The notes: a model not told the origin generated them from the sequence alone. 64,000 bases of DNA from Pantoea agglomerans (GCF_021397715.1 NZ_CP090207.1:3410001-3474000); one strand, 5' to 3'. Shown: positions 44,004-54,941, counted from the first letter of the stretch. Made by a program: numbers and translations.

Positions 44004-46541
44004 TTATTTACCAAACATATCTTTTATCCATCCCGCTACGCCGTCGCTGTCTTTCTGCTCCTGCGGTTGCTGAGCCGGTTGTTGCTGTTGCTGCTGCTGT
44101 TGTTGCTGTTGCTGATCAAACAGCTGTTGCTGCTGCTGGACCTGTTGCTGCTGCTGCTGACACAGCGCATTCGGGTCCAGCGCCCAGACCGGCAGTGAAC
44201 GCCAGGTGCTGCTGCCACTGCCGCAGACAAAGTTGCCGGCCGAGTCGATGTTCATCAGTGATACATCTTCCGGTGGCGTCAGCTGCAACGGCATCGGTGC
44301 CTGGTTGTCAAGGTAGCGGCGATAGAGCTGCATCGCCCCGCTGGCGCCATAGAGTTTGGTCGGCTGGTTGTTGTCACGACCGACCCAGGTAATTGCCACT
44401 TCTTTACCATCGATACCGGCAAACCAGCTGTCGACCAGATCGTTGGTGGTTCCGGTCTTGCCCGCCAGGTGGGCATTCGGGAAACGCGCCCCCAGCGCAC
44501 GCGCCGTACCGTGATCCGCCACCTGCTGCATGGTGTAGAGCGTCAGATAGGCCGCCTGAGCCGGCTCAACGCGCTGCGCCTGCGGATAGCTCTGATAGAG
44601 CACGCTGCCATCTTCCGCGATCACCGAGCGCACCGCCGACAGCGAAGCGCGGTTGCCGCCGCTGGCGATCGACTGGAACGCCTGCGCCACTTCAACCGGC
44701 GTCAGGTTCAACGCGCCCAGTAACATCGCGGGCACCGGATGCAGCTGATCTTTCGGCACGCCCAGCTTGTTCCAGGTATCAACCACCGCATCCAGACCCA
44801 GCGTCATCCCCAGATTCACCGTAGGCACGTTCATCGAGTTGGTCAGCGCATCCACCAGCATCACTTTGCCGCTGAAGCGACGGTCGTCGTTCATCGGTTT
44901 CCAGACGCTGCCGTTGGGCTGCTTCAGCGCAATCGGCTCATCGGCGATCCAGCTGTTCAGGCGATAGCTGTTCGGCTGACTCAGCGCGGTGAGATAGGTC
45001 GCCGGTTTGGCCAGTGAACCGATCGAGCGGCGCGCCTGCAGCGCACGGTTGTAACCGGCATACTGCGGATCGGCACCGCCGACCATGGCGCGCACTTCAC
45101 CGCTGAAGCGGTCAACCACCACCATCGCGGTTTCCAGATCTTTCAGGCCACGCTGTTTTTTCAGCGTGGGAATGCCGTCGATCACCGCTTTTTCCGCCGC
45201 ATCCTGCGAGACCGGATCGAGGGTGGTGAAGATCTTCACGCCGGAGAGATCTTTCACCTTGTCGCCGAGCTTCGCCTGCAGTTCATTACGCACCATCTGC
45301 ATAAAGGCTGGCTGCGGCGTAATCACCCCGCCTTTCGGCTGCACGCCCAGCGGACGCGCCGACAGCATGTCATACAGCTCCTGGTCGATCACTTTCTGCT
45401 GCTGCAACAGGCGCAGCACCAGATTGCGGCGTTCCAGCGCCAGTTTCGGGTTACGCCACGGGTTATAGAGTGACGCGCCTTTCACCATGCCGACCAGCAT
45501 CGCCTGTTGATCCAGACTCAGCTCATCAACCGGGCGACCAAAGTAGTAGAGACTGGCCAGCGGGAAGCCGCGAATCTGATCGCTGCCAGCCTGACCGAGA
45601 TACACCTCGTTCAGGTAGAGTTCCAGAATGCGGTCTTTGCTGTAGCGCGCATCCATGATCACCGCCATGTAGGCTTCACGCGCTTTACGCCACAGCGAAC
45701 GCTCGTTGGTGAGGAACAGGTTTTTTACCAGCTGCTGGGTCAGCGTACTGCCGCCCTGCACCGCTTTCCCGGCCGTGATGTTGGCGAGGAAGGCGCGACC
45801 AATCGAATAGGGGCTGATGCCGTCATGTTCGTAGAAGTGGCGATCCTCGGTGGCAATCAGCGTATCGACCAGCAGATCCGGGAAACCGGCGCGCGGTACG
45901 AACAGACGCTGTTCACCGTTCGGCGATTGCAGCATGGTGATCAGTCGCGGATCGAGGCGGAAAAAGCCAAAATCGCGGCCAGTATCGAGGTTTTTAATCT
46001 CGCTCAGCTCATCTTTGCTGAAGCTCATCCGTGCGTGGATCTGCCCCTCTTTACTGTCGGGGAAATCGAACGGACGACGCAGCAGATCAATGGTGTTGCC
46101 TTTGACCGAAAACTCGCCAGGCCGGGTGATGCGTGACACCTCGCGGTATTGCGTCCCTTCCAGCAGCGCGACCATTTCACTTTTGTTGTAGGCCATCCCC
46201 GGTTCAAGGCTGACCATACGGCCATAAACGGTGGCGGGCAGTTGCCACACTTTACCGTCTATCCGGCTGCGAATTTCCGAGTCGAGGTAGACGCCCCACG
46301 CGGCCATGACCACCACAAACACCAGGAACAGCTTAATTAACCATCCCAGCCAACGGCGTTTGCCGCGCGGCGGTTTTCCACCTTTACCTTTACGTGGCAC
46401 CGGCGCTTCCTCCTCGTCATCATTAAAATCGTCCTGATCGATATCCTGTTCGATATCCCTGCGGCGTCCCCGGCGCGCGCTGCTGCGCGGCGGCAACGGT
46501 TTACCTTTGCGCCCAATAGGTTCGCGATCGTTCCCAGACAT
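44004..46541 (-). CDS. mrcB: Bifunctional penicillin-binding protein 1b
   Basis: PBP1b is an inner-membrane class A PBP that polymerises and cross-links peptidoglycan with its activator LpoB. The 845 residues show a basic and acidic cytoplasmic tail, one membrane helix ([19 protein letters not shown], about 66-84), the UB2H domain, the GT51 transglycosylase with catalytic Glu in [12 protein letters not shown], and the transpeptidase with Ser in [13 protein letters not shown] and KTGTT motifs. The C-terminal tail is unusually glutamine-rich (runs of 6, 5 and 12 Gln) before the conserved [17 protein letters not shown]. coli has a shorter Q-rich tail at the same place. Confidence 0.97.
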   Translation of the reverse strand: MSGNDREPIGRKGKPLPPRSSARRGRRRDIEQDIDQDDFNDDEEEAPVPRKGKGGKPPRGKRRWLGWLIKLFLVFVVVMAAWGVYLDSEIRSRIDGKVWQLPATVYGRMVSLEPGMAYNKSEMVALLEGTQYREVSRITRPGEFSVKGNTIDLLRRPFDFPDSKEGQIHARMSFSKDELSEIKNLDTGRDFGFFRLDPRLITMLQSPNGEQRLFVPRAGFPDLLVDTLIATEDRHFYEHDGISPYSIGRAFLANITAGKAVQGGSTLTQQLVKNLFLTNERSLWRKAREAYMAVIMDARYSKDRILELYLNEVYLGQAGSDQIRGFPLASLYYFGRPVDELSLDQQAMLVGMVKGASLYNPWRNPKLALERRNLVLRLLQQQKVIDQELYDMLSARPLGVQPKGGVITPQPAFMQMVRNELQAKLGDKVKDLSGVKIFTTLDPVSQDAAEKAVIDGIPTLKKQRGLKDLETAMVVVDRFSGEVRAMVGGADPQYAGYNRALQARRSIGSLAKPATYLTALSQPNSYRLNSWIADEPIALKQPNGSVWKPMNDDRRFSGKVMLVDALTNSMNVPTVNLGMTLGLDAVVDTWNKLGVPKDQLHPVPAMLLGALNLTPVEVAQAFQSIASGGNRASLSAVRSVIAEDGSVLYQSYPQAQRVEPAQAAYLTLYTMQQVADHGTARALGARFPNAHLAGKTGTTNDLVDSWFAGIDGKEVAITWVGRDNNQPTKLYGASGAMQLYRRYLDNQAPMPLQLTPPEDVSLMNIDSAGNFVCGSGSSTWRSLPVWALDPNALCQQQQQQVQQQQQLFDQQQQQQQQQQQQPAQQPQEQKDSDGVAGWIKDMFGK

Positions 46542-46639
46542 TGCTTTTATTCTCCAGGCATAGCTTACGGCTGCGCCGCTACTCTAACTGCTTTCTGGCG
46601 TTCCGCATGGCAGAACCCTCTGAATTCGATCCAGCGGTC

Positions 46640-49084
46640 TCAACCCTGCGGGGACATTTTTTTGGTGCGCCTTGTTGGCAAGGCGGTGGCCGGATCGTCT
46701 GGCCAGGGATGTTTAGGATAGCGTCCTTTCATCTCTTTGCGGACCTCCGGGTACGCGCCGCGCCAGAACGCCGCCAGGTCACGGGTAATCTGTAACGGGC
46801 GCTGCGCCGGTGATAACAGCTCCAGCACCAGCGGCACCTGACCTTCCGCAACGGCAGGATTGGTGGCTTCGCCAAACATCTCCTGAATCCGCACCGCCAG
46901 CGCCGGTGGCTTGTCTGCATCATAGCGGATCGGCAGCCGGCTTCCGGTCGGCACAGTGTAATGAGTTGGCAGCGCACTATCCAGCCGCTGACGTTGTGAC
47001 CATGTGAGTAAATGTAATAGCGCGTTGACAAGGTCTACCGATTGCAGCGTTTTCAGATCGCGCACGGCGGACATCTGCGGCAATAGCCACTGCGAGAGGC
47101 TGTCGAGCAGCGCGGCGTCATCCACCGCCGGCCACGACTCTTCCGGCAACCACTGTGCGGCACACTGGATGCGCAGCCGCAGCTGCTCCGCCTGCGGCGT
47201 CCAGCCCAATACCGCCAGACCTTTTTCGGCGATCCAGCGCAGCATCGCTGCGTGCAGCACCGCCGGTTCCGGGCGGGCCAGCGGCTGGGTTTTCAGCACC
47301 AGCGCGCCAATCTGCTCACGCCGGAAAGCGCGCAGCGTGCCTTTCTCCTCATCCCATTCCACTTCGGTCCGGCGTTCAATCAGCGCTGGCTGCTGCTGAC
47401 ACAGCGCCTCAATATCGACCGGCAGCGCCAGTAGCATTCGTGCGTCCGGCGTGGCGCTGACCTGCAACAGCGCCGGGGCGATCAGCCACGCGTTGCGGGT
47501 CAGGCCATCCTGCTGATCCAGCCGGGCGCCCAGTCCATTGGCCAGCTGATAACGGCCGCTCTCGTCTCGCCGTCGCGCCAGTCGATCGCCAAATCCTGCC
47601 GCCAGCAAGCTGGCGAAGCGATCCTCATCCACCCGACCGCCGCTGACCTTGATCCGTCGCTGCCACTGCTGCGCCCGACGCAGCCACTGCGGTTGCGGCC
47701 GGTGCAGCGCATCACGCAGATCGGCACCGCCGCTGCGCGGCGGATCTTCCAGAATCGCCACCAGCAGCGCCGCGCTGGCGACCGCATCAGCATCCTGCCC
47801 GGCGGCGCACAGCATCGCCGCCAGCCGGGGATCGCAGCCCAGCGCGGCCATCCGCCGTCCCTGCGGATTGAGCAGTCCATGATTGTCCAGCGCGCCGAGG
47901 CGGGTTAACTGTTGCTGCGCCGCTGCCAGATGTCTGGCCGGCGGCAGATCAAGCCACTGCAGCTGTTGCGGCTGGGTACAGCCCCACTGCAGCAGATCGA
48001 GCCACAGTGAGGAGAGATCGCTGTGCAGGATTTCCGCTTCGCTCTGTGCCGCCGCGCGTGACGCCTGCTCCTGCGGCAGCAGATGCAGGCAGATGCCCGG
48101 CATTAAACGTCCGGCACGTCCGGCGCGCTGGGTCATCGAGGCCTGACTGATGCGCTGAGTCTGCAGACGCGTCACGCCGCTGCGGGCATCAAACAGCGCA
48201 CTGCGTTCCAGCGCACTGTCAACCACCAGCCGAATCCCCTCAATGGTCAGGCTGGTCTCGGCGATATTGGTGGCGAGCACCACTTTGCGTCTTCCCTGTT
48301 CGGCGGGCAGAATCGCCCGACGCTGTGCCGCCAGCGGCAGTGCGCCATACAGCGGCGTCAGGTCGACGTCGTCACTGATGCGTGATTCCAGCTCGCGCTT
48401 AACCCGTTCGATTTCCGCCACGCCAGGCAAAAACAGCAGCAACGAGCCCTGCTCCTCGCGCAGCAGCTGCGCCACTTCACGCGCCACCGCCTCTTCAAAA
48501 CGTACGTTAGCGTTCAGTGAGGCGTAGCGCCGTTCAACCGGGTAGCTGCGCCCTTCTGAGACGATCAGTGGCGCATCCGGCAGCAGCGCCGCCAGCCGGG
48601 CGTTGTCCAGCGTGGCGGACATCAGCATAATCTTCAGGTCATCGCGCAGTCCCTGCTGGACATCCAGCAGCAGCGCCAGTGCCAGATCGGCCTGCAGGCT
48701 GCGCTCGTGGAACTCATCGAGGATCACCAGCGCAACCCCGTCCAGCATCGGATCGTGCTGTAACATCCGGGTCAGCATTCCTTCGGTCACCACTTCCAGC
48801 CGGGTCTGTGGCCCGACGCAGCTTTCGCCGCGCATCCGGAACCCGACCGTGACACCCGGCTGTTCGCCCAGCTGCTCCGCCAGCCGCTGCGCCACGTTGC
48901 GCGCCGCCAGCCGTCGCGGCTCCAGCATAATGATCCGGCCTGGCAACTCCGCCTGCTGCAACAGCTGTAGCGGCAGCCAGGTTGATTTGCCTGCGCCGGT
49001 CGGTGCCGCCAGCAGGATTTGTGAGGCGCGGCTCAGCGCTGCCAGAATGTCAGGCAGCACCGCGCTGACCGGTAAATCGCTCAC
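46640..49084 (-). CDS. hrpB: ATP-dependent RNA helicase HrpB
   Basis: HrpB is a DEAH-box helicase of uncertain cellular role. The 814-residue protein has Walker A APTGAGKST (about residues 24-32), DEFHERS as motif II, SATLD as motif III and the QRAGRAGR motif VI, then winged-helix, ratchet and HrpB-specific C-terminal domains (RYPKHPWPDDPATALPTRRT). The start is GTG at 49084, giving MSDLPVSAVLP like E. coli, with GGAG six bases upstream. Upstream in-frame ATGs would add residues unlike the family and overlap the divergent thpR promoter. Confidence 0.94.
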   Translation of the reverse strand: MSDLPVSAVLPDILAALSRASQILLAAPTGAGKSTWLPLQLLQQAELPGRIIMLEPRRLAARNVAQRLAEQLGEQPGVTVGFRMRGESCVGPQTRLEVVTEGMLTRMLQHDPMLDGVALVILDEFHERSLQADLALALLLDVQQGLRDDLKIMLMSATLDNARLAALLPDAPLIVSEGRSYPVERRYASLNANVRFEEAVAREVAQLLREEQGSLLLFLPGVAEIERVKRELESRISDDVDLTPLYGALPLAAQRRAILPAEQGRRKVVLATNIAETSLTIEGIRLVVDSALERSALFDARSGVTRLQTQRISQASMTQRAGRAGRLMPGICLHLLPQEQASRAAAQSEAEILHSDLSSLWLDLLQWGCTQPQQLQWLDLPPARHLAAAQQQLTRLGALDNHGLLNPQGRRMAALGCDPRLAAMLCAAGQDADAVASAALLVAILEDPPRSGGADLRDALHRPQPQWLRRAQQWQRRIKVSGGRVDEDRFASLLAAGFGDRLARRRDESGRYQLANGLGARLDQQDGLTRNAWLIAPALLQVSATPDARMLLALPVDIEALCQQQPALIERRTEVEWDEEKGTLRAFRREQIGALVLKTQPLARPEPAVLHAAMLRWIAEKGLAVLGWTPQAEQLRLRIQCAAQWLPEESWPAVDDAALLDSLSQWLLPQMSAVRDLKTLQSVDLVNALLHLLTWSQRQRLDSALPTHYTVPTGSRLPIRYDADKPPALAVRIQEMFGEATNPAVAEGQVPLVLELLSPAQRPLQITRDLAAFWRGAYPEVRKEMKGRYPKHPWPDDPATALPTRRTKKMSPQG

Positions 49085-49159
49085 AGCAAACTCCGCTTCT
49101 GCCTGTGCTAAGATGGCGCGCATTGTAGCATTCATCCGTGATATTTGCCGGAGAGCGCC

Positions 49160-49687
49160 ATGGCGACACAACGCTTATTTTTTGCCCTCAGCCTGCCTGA
49201 CGCGATGCAGCAACAGCTGGTGCGCTGGCGGGCCGAAACCTTTCCCGCCGAGGCGGGCCGACCGGTCGCCGCCGCCAATCTGCACCTGACGCTGGCGTTT
49301 CTCGGTGAGGTGACGCCAGAGACCGCGCAGCGGCTGCAAACCCTGGCATCGCGCATTGTGCAGCCGGCGTTTGATCTCGATCTGGATGATGCCGGTCACT
49401 GGCCGCGTCCCGGCGTGGTGTGGCTCGGCTGCCAGCGCGCGCCGCGCGGTCTGTTGCAACTGGCCAGCCTGTTGCGGGCGCAGGCCGCCCGGCACGGCTG
49501 TCACCAGAGTCCGCAGCCGTTTCATCCGCACATTACCCTGTTGCGCCATGCAACCCAGCCGGTGGCCCTGCCGCCACGCGGCTTTCACTGGCGCTTTCGC
49601 GTCAGCCAGTTTTCTCTGTTCGCCTCCGACTACGTGCAGGGCCGGACCCGCTATCGCGCGCTGGCCAGCTGGCCGTTACAGCCTTAA
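49160..49687 (+). CDS. thpR: RNA 2',3'-cyclic phosphodiesterase ThpR (LigT)
   Basis: ThpR is a 2H phosphoesterase that hydrolyses 2',3'-cyclic phosphate RNA ends to 2'-phosphate in vitro, and ligates some tRNA halves through a 2'-5' bond. The two catalytic HxTx motifs are present: HLTL (in NLHLTLAFLG, near residue 39) and HITL (in HPHITLLRH). The 175-residue protein begins MATQRLFFALSLPD, close to the family length. GGAGAG precedes the ATG at 49160. sfsA follows 12 bp later. Confidence 0.94.
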   Translation: MATQRLFFALSLPDAMQQQLVRWRAETFPAEAGRPVAAANLHLTLAFLGEVTPETAQRLQTLASRIVQPAFDLDLDDAGHWPRPGVVWLGCQRAPRGLLQLASLLRAQAARHGCHQSPQPFHPHITLLRHATQPVALPPRGFHWRFRVSQFSLFASDYVQGRTRYRALASWPLQP

Positions 49688-49699
49688 TCCAGGAACCTT

Positions 49700-50404
49700 A
49701 TGCACTTCTCTCCCCCCCTCAAACCTGCCCGTTTGATCGCCCGTTACAAACGCTTTCTGGCCGATGTTGAGACGCCGGAGGGTGAAATCCTCACCATCCA
49801 CTGCGCCAATACCGGCGCCATGACCGGTTGTGCCACGCCTGGCGATCGGGTCTGGTACTCCACCTCAGACAGTCTGACGCGAAAATACCCGCACAGCTGG
49901 GAGCTGACCGAAACGCAACAGGGCCACTGGATCTGCGTCAATACGCTGCGCGCCAATCAACTGGTGGCTGAAGCGCTCGATCAGCAACGGCTGCCCGAAC
50001 TGGCCGGTTATTCGCAGCGACAGGCCGAAGTGAGATATGGCAGTGAAAAAAGCAGAATTGATTTTCTGCTCAAGGCGCAGGACCGACGCAACTGCTATAT
50101 TGAGGTGAAATCCGTAACCCTTTTACATGAAGGAAAAGGTTATTTTCCGGATGCGGTGACGGTTCGGGGACAGAAACATCTGCGCGAGCTGGCTATGGTC
50201 GCGGCAGAAGGTCATCGGGCCGTTTTGTTGTTTGCCGTTCTGCACTCGGGGATTGAGGACGTTTCCCCGGCGCGTCACATTGACGTGGCTTACGCAGAGC
50301 AACTGGTCCAGGCGCAGCGGGAAGGCGTGGAGGTTTTAGCGTATCGGGCGGACTTATCCGCAGCGGGCATGTTTCTTAAAACGCCGCTGAACGTAACCTT
50401 GTAA
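49700..50404 (+). CDS. sfsA: SfsA, sugar fermentation stimulation protein
   Basis: SfsA was found as a multicopy stimulator of maltose genes in E. coli; it contains an N-terminal OB fold and a C-terminal nuclease-like domain, but its function is not settled. The 234-residue protein has [20 protein letters not shown] at the start, [17 protein letters not shown], and the PD-(D/E)XK-like region [21 protein letters not shown]. Length equals E. coli SfsA. It is probably co-transcribed with thpR. Confidence 0.94.
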   Translation: MHFSPPLKPARLIARYKRFLADVETPEGEILTIHCANTGAMTGCATPGDRVWYSTSDSLTRKYPHSWELTETQQGHWICVNTLRANQLVAEALDQQRLPELAGYSQRQAEVRYGSEKSRIDFLLKAQDRRNCYIEVKSVTLLHEGKGYFPDAVTVRGQKHLRELAMVAAEGHRAVLLFAVLHSGIEDVSPARHIDVAYAEQLVQAQREGVEVLAYRADLSAAGMFLKTPLNVTL

Positions 50405-50496
50405 TATCTTTTGCAATTTTATGTGGTAAGAATGTTCTGAGCTAAGGCCCAATTACGCTGTTCCTCACAGGCTTGTCAAGGTGTGTTCACGAATAA

Positions 50497-50525
50497 TTGC
50501 CAACCCTGACTGCTTCTGTTATTTA
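50497..50525 (+). promoter_or_regulatory. Possible dksA promoter
   Basis: TTGCCA (50497-50502) and TATTTA (50520-50525) are 17 bp apart, about 130 bp upstream of the dksA ATG. The -10 match is moderate. The rest of the 248-bp sfsA-dksA gap shows no ORF or strong hairpin. Confidence 0.35.
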
Positions 50526-50652
50526 TAGCGGCCTGTTTTTTTCCCCAATGGGGGATCGATGTACCCCGTAGATGTCAAACAGCAGGCTAGCAGCAACGCA
50601 CCTGCAAGACGAAAGTCGAAGGGTATAGTGCGTGTTATCCAGGAGAAACAAC

Positions 50653-51108
50653 ATGCAAGAAGGGCAAAACCGTAAAACATCGTCCCTGAGTATTCTCGCC
50701 ATCGCTGGGGTGGAGCCTTATCAGGAGAAGCCGGGCGAAGAGTATATGAACGACGCGCAGCTGACCCATTTTCGCAAGATTCTGGAAGCCTGGCGTAATC
50801 AATTGCGGGACGAGGTCGATCGCACCGTATCGCACATGCAGGATGAAGCTGCTAACTTCCCCGACCCGGTTGACCGTGCCGCGCAGGAAGAGGAGTTCAG
50901 CCTGGAGCTGCGTAACCGCGATCGCGAACGTAAACTGATTAAAAAGATCGAGAAAACACTGAAGAAAGTTGAAGATGACGACTTCGGTTATTGCGATTCC
51001 TGTGGCGTTGAGATTGGTATTCGCCGTCTCGAAGCACGTCCTACTGCCGATCTTTGCATCGACTGTAAGACGTTAGCAGAAATTCGTGAGAAACAAATGG
51101 CCGGCTAA
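50653..51108 (+). CDS. dksA: RNA polymerase-binding transcription factor DksA
   Basis: DksA binds in the RNA polymerase secondary channel and works with ppGpp to repress rRNA and ribosomal-protein promoters and activate amino-acid promoters. The 151-residue protein has a coiled coil with the tip motif [11 protein letters not shown] (key Asp residues about 71 and 74) and a four-Cys zinc finger (CDSCG and CIDC). It is almost the same as E. coli DksA over its whole length. AGGAG precedes the ATG. Confidence 0.98.
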   Translation: MQEGQNRKTSSLSILAIAGVEPYQEKPGEEYMNDAQLTHFRKILEAWRNQLRDEVDRTVSHMQDEAANFPDPVDRAAQEEEFSLELRNRDRERKLIKKIEKTLKKVEDDDFGYCDSCGVEIGIRRLEARPTADLCIDCKTLAEIREKQMAG

Positions 51109-51121
51109 TGCCGCGTCCAGC

Positions 51122-51172
51122 ACGTTGCCACGCAGTGGAACAACAACCGTTTTTTCCGCTGCGTGGTCACGT
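51122..51172 (+). terminator. Long hairpin between dksA and gluQ (terminator or attenuator)
   Basis: CCACGCAGTGGA (51128-51139) pairs with TCCGCTGCGTGG (51155-51166), 12 bp with one G-U, extended by an outer ACGT / ACGT pair. The loop contains a T run instead of the 3' flank, so it is not a standard terminator. It ends about 10 bp before the gluQ start codon. Confidence 0.5.
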
Positions 51173-51181
51173 TTACTGCCT

Positions 51182-52108
51182 ATGACCACCTCCTGTATTG
51201 GCCGCTTCGCCCCTTCCCCGTCTGGTGAACTTCACTTTGGCTCGCTGATTGCTGCATTAGGCAGCTACCTGAGTGCGCGTGCGCAGCAGGGTCTCTGGCG
51301 AGTGCGAATTGAAGATATCGATCCGCCGCGTGAAGTCCCGGGCGCAGCAACCCGCATCCTGCATCAGCTGGAGCACTACGGTTTAACCTGGGATGGTGAG
51401 GTTCTGTGGCAGTCACAGCGCCACGATGCCTACCGCGAGGCGCTGGCCTGGCTACAGCAGCATCGACAGAGTTACTTCTGTACCTGCACCCGTCGCCGCA
51501 TTCAGCAGATTGGCGGCTTTTATGATGGCTACTGCCGCGATCGGCAGCGCGGGCCGGAGAATGCGGCGCTGCGCCTGCGGCAGCACAACCCGGTACTGGC
51601 GTTTGACGATCGGTTACGCGGCAACGTGCAGGTGGACCCACGACTGGCGCAGGAAGATTTTATCATTCACCGCCGCGATGGGCTGTTTGCCTATAACCTG
51701 GCGGTGGTGGTTGACGATCATTTCCAGGGCATTACAGAAGTAGTGCGCGGCGCGGACCTGATTGAGCCCACGGTACGGCAGATTGCGCTCTATCAGCAGT
51801 TTGGCTGGCCGCAGCCCGATTATCTGCATCTGCCACTGGCGCTGAATCACGATGGCAATAAGTTATCGAAGCAGAACCATGCGCCGTCCTTGCCCGATGG
51901 CGATGCGCGACCGCTGTTGGTTGCGGCGTTACGCTTCCTCGGCCAACCTGTTTCCAGCGGCTGGCAGGACTTAACGCAGGACAAACTGCTGTCTGAGGCG
52001 GTGTCGCAGTGGAATATCGCTTTGATGCCCCATGACAACGCCCTGAAACCGGATGCAGAGACAACAGCATTCTCAAATCGTTCTCAACAGGCTATGATTA
52101 GCCGCTGA
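51182..52108 (+). CDS. gluQ: Glutamyl-Q tRNA(Asp) synthetase
   Basis: GluQ (YadB) is a truncated glutamyl-tRNA synthetase that attaches glutamate to the queuine base at the wobble position of tRNA-Asp. The 308-residue protein has the Rossmann domain with the HIGH-like motif in [15 protein letters not shown], a zinc-binding segment (CTCTRRRI and YDGYCR), and the KLSKQN motif in place of KMSKS; it lacks the anticodon-binding domain. The ATG at 51182 matches the family. It follows dksA as in E. coli. Confidence 0.95.
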   Translation: MTTSCIGRFAPSPSGELHFGSLIAALGSYLSARAQQGLWRVRIEDIDPPREVPGAATRILHQLEHYGLTWDGEVLWQSQRHDAYREALAWLQQHRQSYFCTCTRRRIQQIGGFYDGYCRDRQRGPENAALRLRQHNPVLAFDDRLRGNVQVDPRLAQEDFIIHRRDGLFAYNLAVVVDDHFQGITEVVRGADLIEPTVRQIALYQQFGWPQPDYLHLPLALNHDGNKLSKQNHAPSLPDGDARPLLVAALRFLGQPVSSGWQDLTQDKLLSEAVSQWNIALMPHDNALKPDAETTAFSNRSQQAMISR

Positions 52109-52147
52109 TTTTACCTACACCCTTTTACGCCACTGTCGAGGTGTCCC

Positions 52148-53566
52148 ATTTTTACCCGAGTAGCTAATTTTTGCCGGAAAGTCCTGAAGCGTGATGAAGA
52201 GGAAGCCCCTGCAGAGGTTGAACCAGAGCGTCTTATGACCATCATTCCTCGTGAAAGCCACACCATCTCACGCAAAGACATCAGCGAAAATGCCCTCAAA
52301 GTGCTCTATCGCCTGAATAAAGCCGGTTATGAAGCCTATCTGGTAGGCGGTGGCGTGCGCGATTTGCTGCTGGGGCAAAAACCCAAGGATTTCGATGTCA
52401 CGACCAACGCCACGCCAGAGCAGATGCGCAAGCTGTTCCGCAACTGTCGCCTGGTGGGTCGCCGTTTTCGTCTGGCGCACGTGATGTTTGGTCCGGAAGT
52501 GATCGAAGTTGCGACCTTCCGCGGTCATCATCAGGTGGAAGAGAGCGAGGACGATCGCAACAATTCGCAGCGCGCCCAGAGCGGTATGCTGCTGCGCGAT
52601 AACATCTTCGGTACTATCGAAGATGATGCCCAGCGCCGCGATCTCACCATCAACAGTCTTTACTACAGCGTCGCCGATTTCAGCGTGCGCGACTATGTCG
52701 GCGGCCTGAACGACCTGCAACAGGGCATCATTCGCCTGATTGGCGATCCGGAAACCCGCTATCGCGAAGATCCGGTGCGGATGCTGCGCGTAGCGCGCTT
52801 TGCCGCCAAGCTCAATATGAGCATTGCGCCGGAAACGGCCGAGCCGATCCCGCGTCTGGCGTCGCTGCTGCGTGATATTCCGCCTGCGCGCCTGTTCGAA
52901 GAGTCGCTGAAGCTGCTGCAGGCGGGTTACGGTTACAGTACCTACCTCAAGCTGTGTGAATATCAGCTGTTCCAGCCGCTGTTCCCGACGCTGGCGCGCA
53001 ACTTCACCGAGCAGAGTGACAGCCTGATGGAGAAGATGCTGGCACAGGTGCTGAAAAACACCGATAACCGCATCCATAACGACATGCGCGTTAATCCGGC
53101 CTTCCTGTTCGCCGCCATGTTCTGGTATCCGCAGCTCGAAACCGCGGAGCGCATTGCGCAGGAGAGCGGCCTGACCTATTTCGAAGCCTTTGCGATGGCG
53201 ATGAACGATACGCTGGATGAAGCCTGCCGCGCGCTGGCGATCCCGAAACGGATTACCTCGCTGATTCGTGATATCTGGCTGCTGCAGTTACGCATGTCGC
53301 GTCGCCACGGTAAACGCGCCTGGAAGCTGATGGAGCATCCTAAGTTCCGTGCCGCCTATGACCTGCTGGCCCTGCGCGCGGAAGTAGAGAACAACCCGGA
53401 ACTGCTGCGCCTGAGCCAGTGGTGGGGAGAGTTTCAGGTGGCGGCTCCGCCCCATCAGAAAAACATGCTGAACAACCTGGGTGACGATCCGGCACCGCGT
53501 CATAAATCGCGCCGTCCACGCCGTCGTCCATCAGCTCCGCGTCGCGACAATCAAAACGCCTCATGA
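52148..53566 (+). CDS. pcnB: Poly(A) polymerase I, AUU start
   Basis: PcnB adds poly(A) tails to RNA 3' ends, promoting decay, and controls ColE1-type plasmid copy number through RNA I. The nucleotidyltransferase core is in [20 protein letters not shown], followed by RNA-binding domains and a basic tail ([14 protein letters not shown]). Translation from the first ATG (52235) would miss an N-terminal segment that is clearly conserved: in frame upstream lies [18 protein letters not shown], preceded by ATT at 52148 and GAGGTG just before it. E. coli pcnB is known to start at AUU in the same context. With AUU the protein has 472 residues (E. coli 465). Confidence 0.9.
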   Translation: MFTRVANFCRKVLKRDEEEAPAEVEPERLMTIIPRESHTISRKDISENALKVLYRLNKAGYEAYLVGGGVRDLLLGQKPKDFDVTTNATPEQMRKLFRNCRLVGRRFRLAHVMFGPEVIEVATFRGHHQVEESEDDRNNSQRAQSGMLLRDNIFGTIEDDAQRRDLTINSLYYSVADFSVRDYVGGLNDLQQGIIRLIGDPETRYREDPVRMLRVARFAAKLNMSIAPETAEPIPRLASLLRDIPPARLFEESLKLLQAGYGYSTYLKLCEYQLFQPLFPTLARNFTEQSDSLMEKMLAQVLKNTDNRIHNDMRVNPAFLFAAMFWYPQLETAERIAQESGLTYFEAFAMAMNDTLDEACRALAIPKRITSLIRDIWLLQLRMSRRHGKRAWKLMEHPKFRAAYDLLALRAEVENNPELLRLSQWWGEFQVAAPPHQKNMLNNLGDDPAPRHKSRRPRRRPSAPRRDNQNAS

Positions 53567-54048
53567 CCCGGGTTTACCTGGCATTAGGCAGTAATCTTGC
53601 CGATCCGCTGCATCAGGTTGATGCAGCGCTGACCGCACTGGATGCGTTGCCGCACACGCAACGCATTGCCACCTCCCCGTTCTACCGCACGCCACCTTAT
53701 GGCCCACCCGATCAGCCTGATTTCCTCAACGCCGCCGTGGCGCTGGAGACCTCACTGAGTGCGGACGCGTTGCTGGATCATACCCAGCAGATTGAACGCG
53801 AACATGGCCGGGTCCGCAAGGCGGAACGCTGGGGCCCGCGCACGCTGGATATTGATGTGATGCTGTTTGGCGAAGCGGTGATTAACAGCGATCGGCTGAT
53901 CGTCCCGCATTATGACCTGCTGAACCGCGCCTTTATGCTGGTGCCGCTGCTGGCGATTGCCCCTGACGCCACGCTGCCGGATGGCCGGGCGCTGAGCGCT
54001 ATTCTGGCGACGCTCGATAGCCGCGATATCCGTCTCTGGCACGCCTGA
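53563..54048 (+). CDS. folK: 6-hydroxymethyl-7,8-dihydropterin pyrophosphokinase
   Basis: FolK transfers diphosphate from ATP to 6-hydroxymethyl-dihydropterin in folate synthesis. The 161-residue protein shows [32 protein letters not shown] and the metal-binding [16 protein letters not shown] (Asp pair about 96 and 98). It overlaps the pcnB stop by four bases (ATGA), indicating coupled translation. Confidence 0.97.
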   Translation: MTRVYLALGSNLADPLHQVDAALTALDALPHTQRIATSPFYRTPPYGPPDQPDFLNAAVALETSLSADALLDHTQQIEREHGRVRKAERWGPRTLDIDVMLFGEAVINSDRLIVPHYDLLNRAFMLVPLLAIAPDATLPDGRALSAILATLDSRDIRLWHA

Positions 54049-54131
54049 GCACACAATCTCACTTCTTCGATTCCGCTCCTGAACGCTATCCAGTAAACTG
54101 CGCCCATCAGAATTTCTGAGTAGAGAGCGCC

Positions 54132-54926
54132 ATGAAACCCACCACAATGTCACATCTGCGTCAGTGGAAAGCCGACGGCAAAAAATTTGCCACGCTGACC
54201 GCCTACGATTTCAGTTTTGCCCGCCTGTTTGCCGATGAAGGCATTCAGGTGATGCTGGTTGGTGATTCCCTTGGCATGACGGTACAGGGTCACGATTCCA
54301 CCCTGCCGGTCACGGTCAGCGATATCGCCTATCACACTGCCGCCGTACGGCGCGGCGCGCCTCAGGCGCTGCTGCTCGCCGATTTGCCGTTTATGAGTTA
54401 CGCCACGCCACAGCAGACCTTCGACAACGCCGCTCAGCTGATGCGTGCCGGAGCCAACATGGTGAAGCTGGAAGGCGGAAGCTGGCTGGCAGAGACGGTG
54501 CGGATGCTGACCGAGCGTGCCGTGCCGGTTTGCGGTCACCTCGGGCTGACGCCGCAGTCGGTCAATATCTTTGGCGGTTATAAGGTGCAGGGCCGCGATG
54601 AAGCGGGCGCAGAGCAGCTGGTGAAAGATGCGCTGGCGCTGGAAGCGGCAGGTGCGCAGCTGATGGTGCTGGAGTGCGTACCGGTTTCGCTGGCTCAGCG
54701 CGTGACCGCTGCGCTCTCTATTCCGGTGATCGGCATTGGTGCCGGTAACGTCACCGATGGACAGATCCTGGTGATGCACGATGCGCTGGGCGTGACCGGT
54801 GGCCATATTCCCAAATTTGCCAAAAACTTTCTGGCCGCGACCGGTGATATCCGCGCCGCGATTCGCCACTATATCGCCGACGTCGAAGCCGGAACCTATC
54901 CGGCGGCAGAGCACAGTTTCCAGTAA
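54132..54926 (+). CDS. panB: 3-methyl-2-oxobutanoate hydroxymethyltransferase
   Basis: PanB makes ketopantoate from alpha-ketoisovalerate and methylene-tetrahydrofolate, the first committed step to pantothenate. The 264-residue TIM barrel has metal-binding Asp in VGDSLGMT and the segments [16 protein letters not shown] and [21 protein letters not shown]. It lies 83 bp after folK and 15 bp before panC; folate and pantothenate genes are neighbours here as in E. coli. Confidence 0.97.
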   Translation: MKPTTMSHLRQWKADGKKFATLTAYDFSFARLFADEGIQVMLVGDSLGMTVQGHDSTLPVTVSDIAYHTAAVRRGAPQALLLADLPFMSYATPQQTFDNAAQLMRAGANMVKLEGGSWLAETVRMLTERAVPVCGHLGLTPQSVNIFGGYKVQGRDEAGAEQLVKDALALEAAGAQLMVLECVPVSLAQRVTAALSIPVIGIGAGNVTDGQILVMHDALGVTGGHIPKFAKNFLAATGDIRAAIRHYIADVEAGTYPAAEHSFQ

Positions 54927-54941
54927 TTCAGGAGAGTCACC

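Noticed and set aside
44060-44165. Short tandem CTG/TTG repeats as a CRISPR-like or non-coding repeat array
   Set aside because: They are glutamine codons in frame within mrcB, without spacers, and the reading frame continues to the conserved C-terminus.
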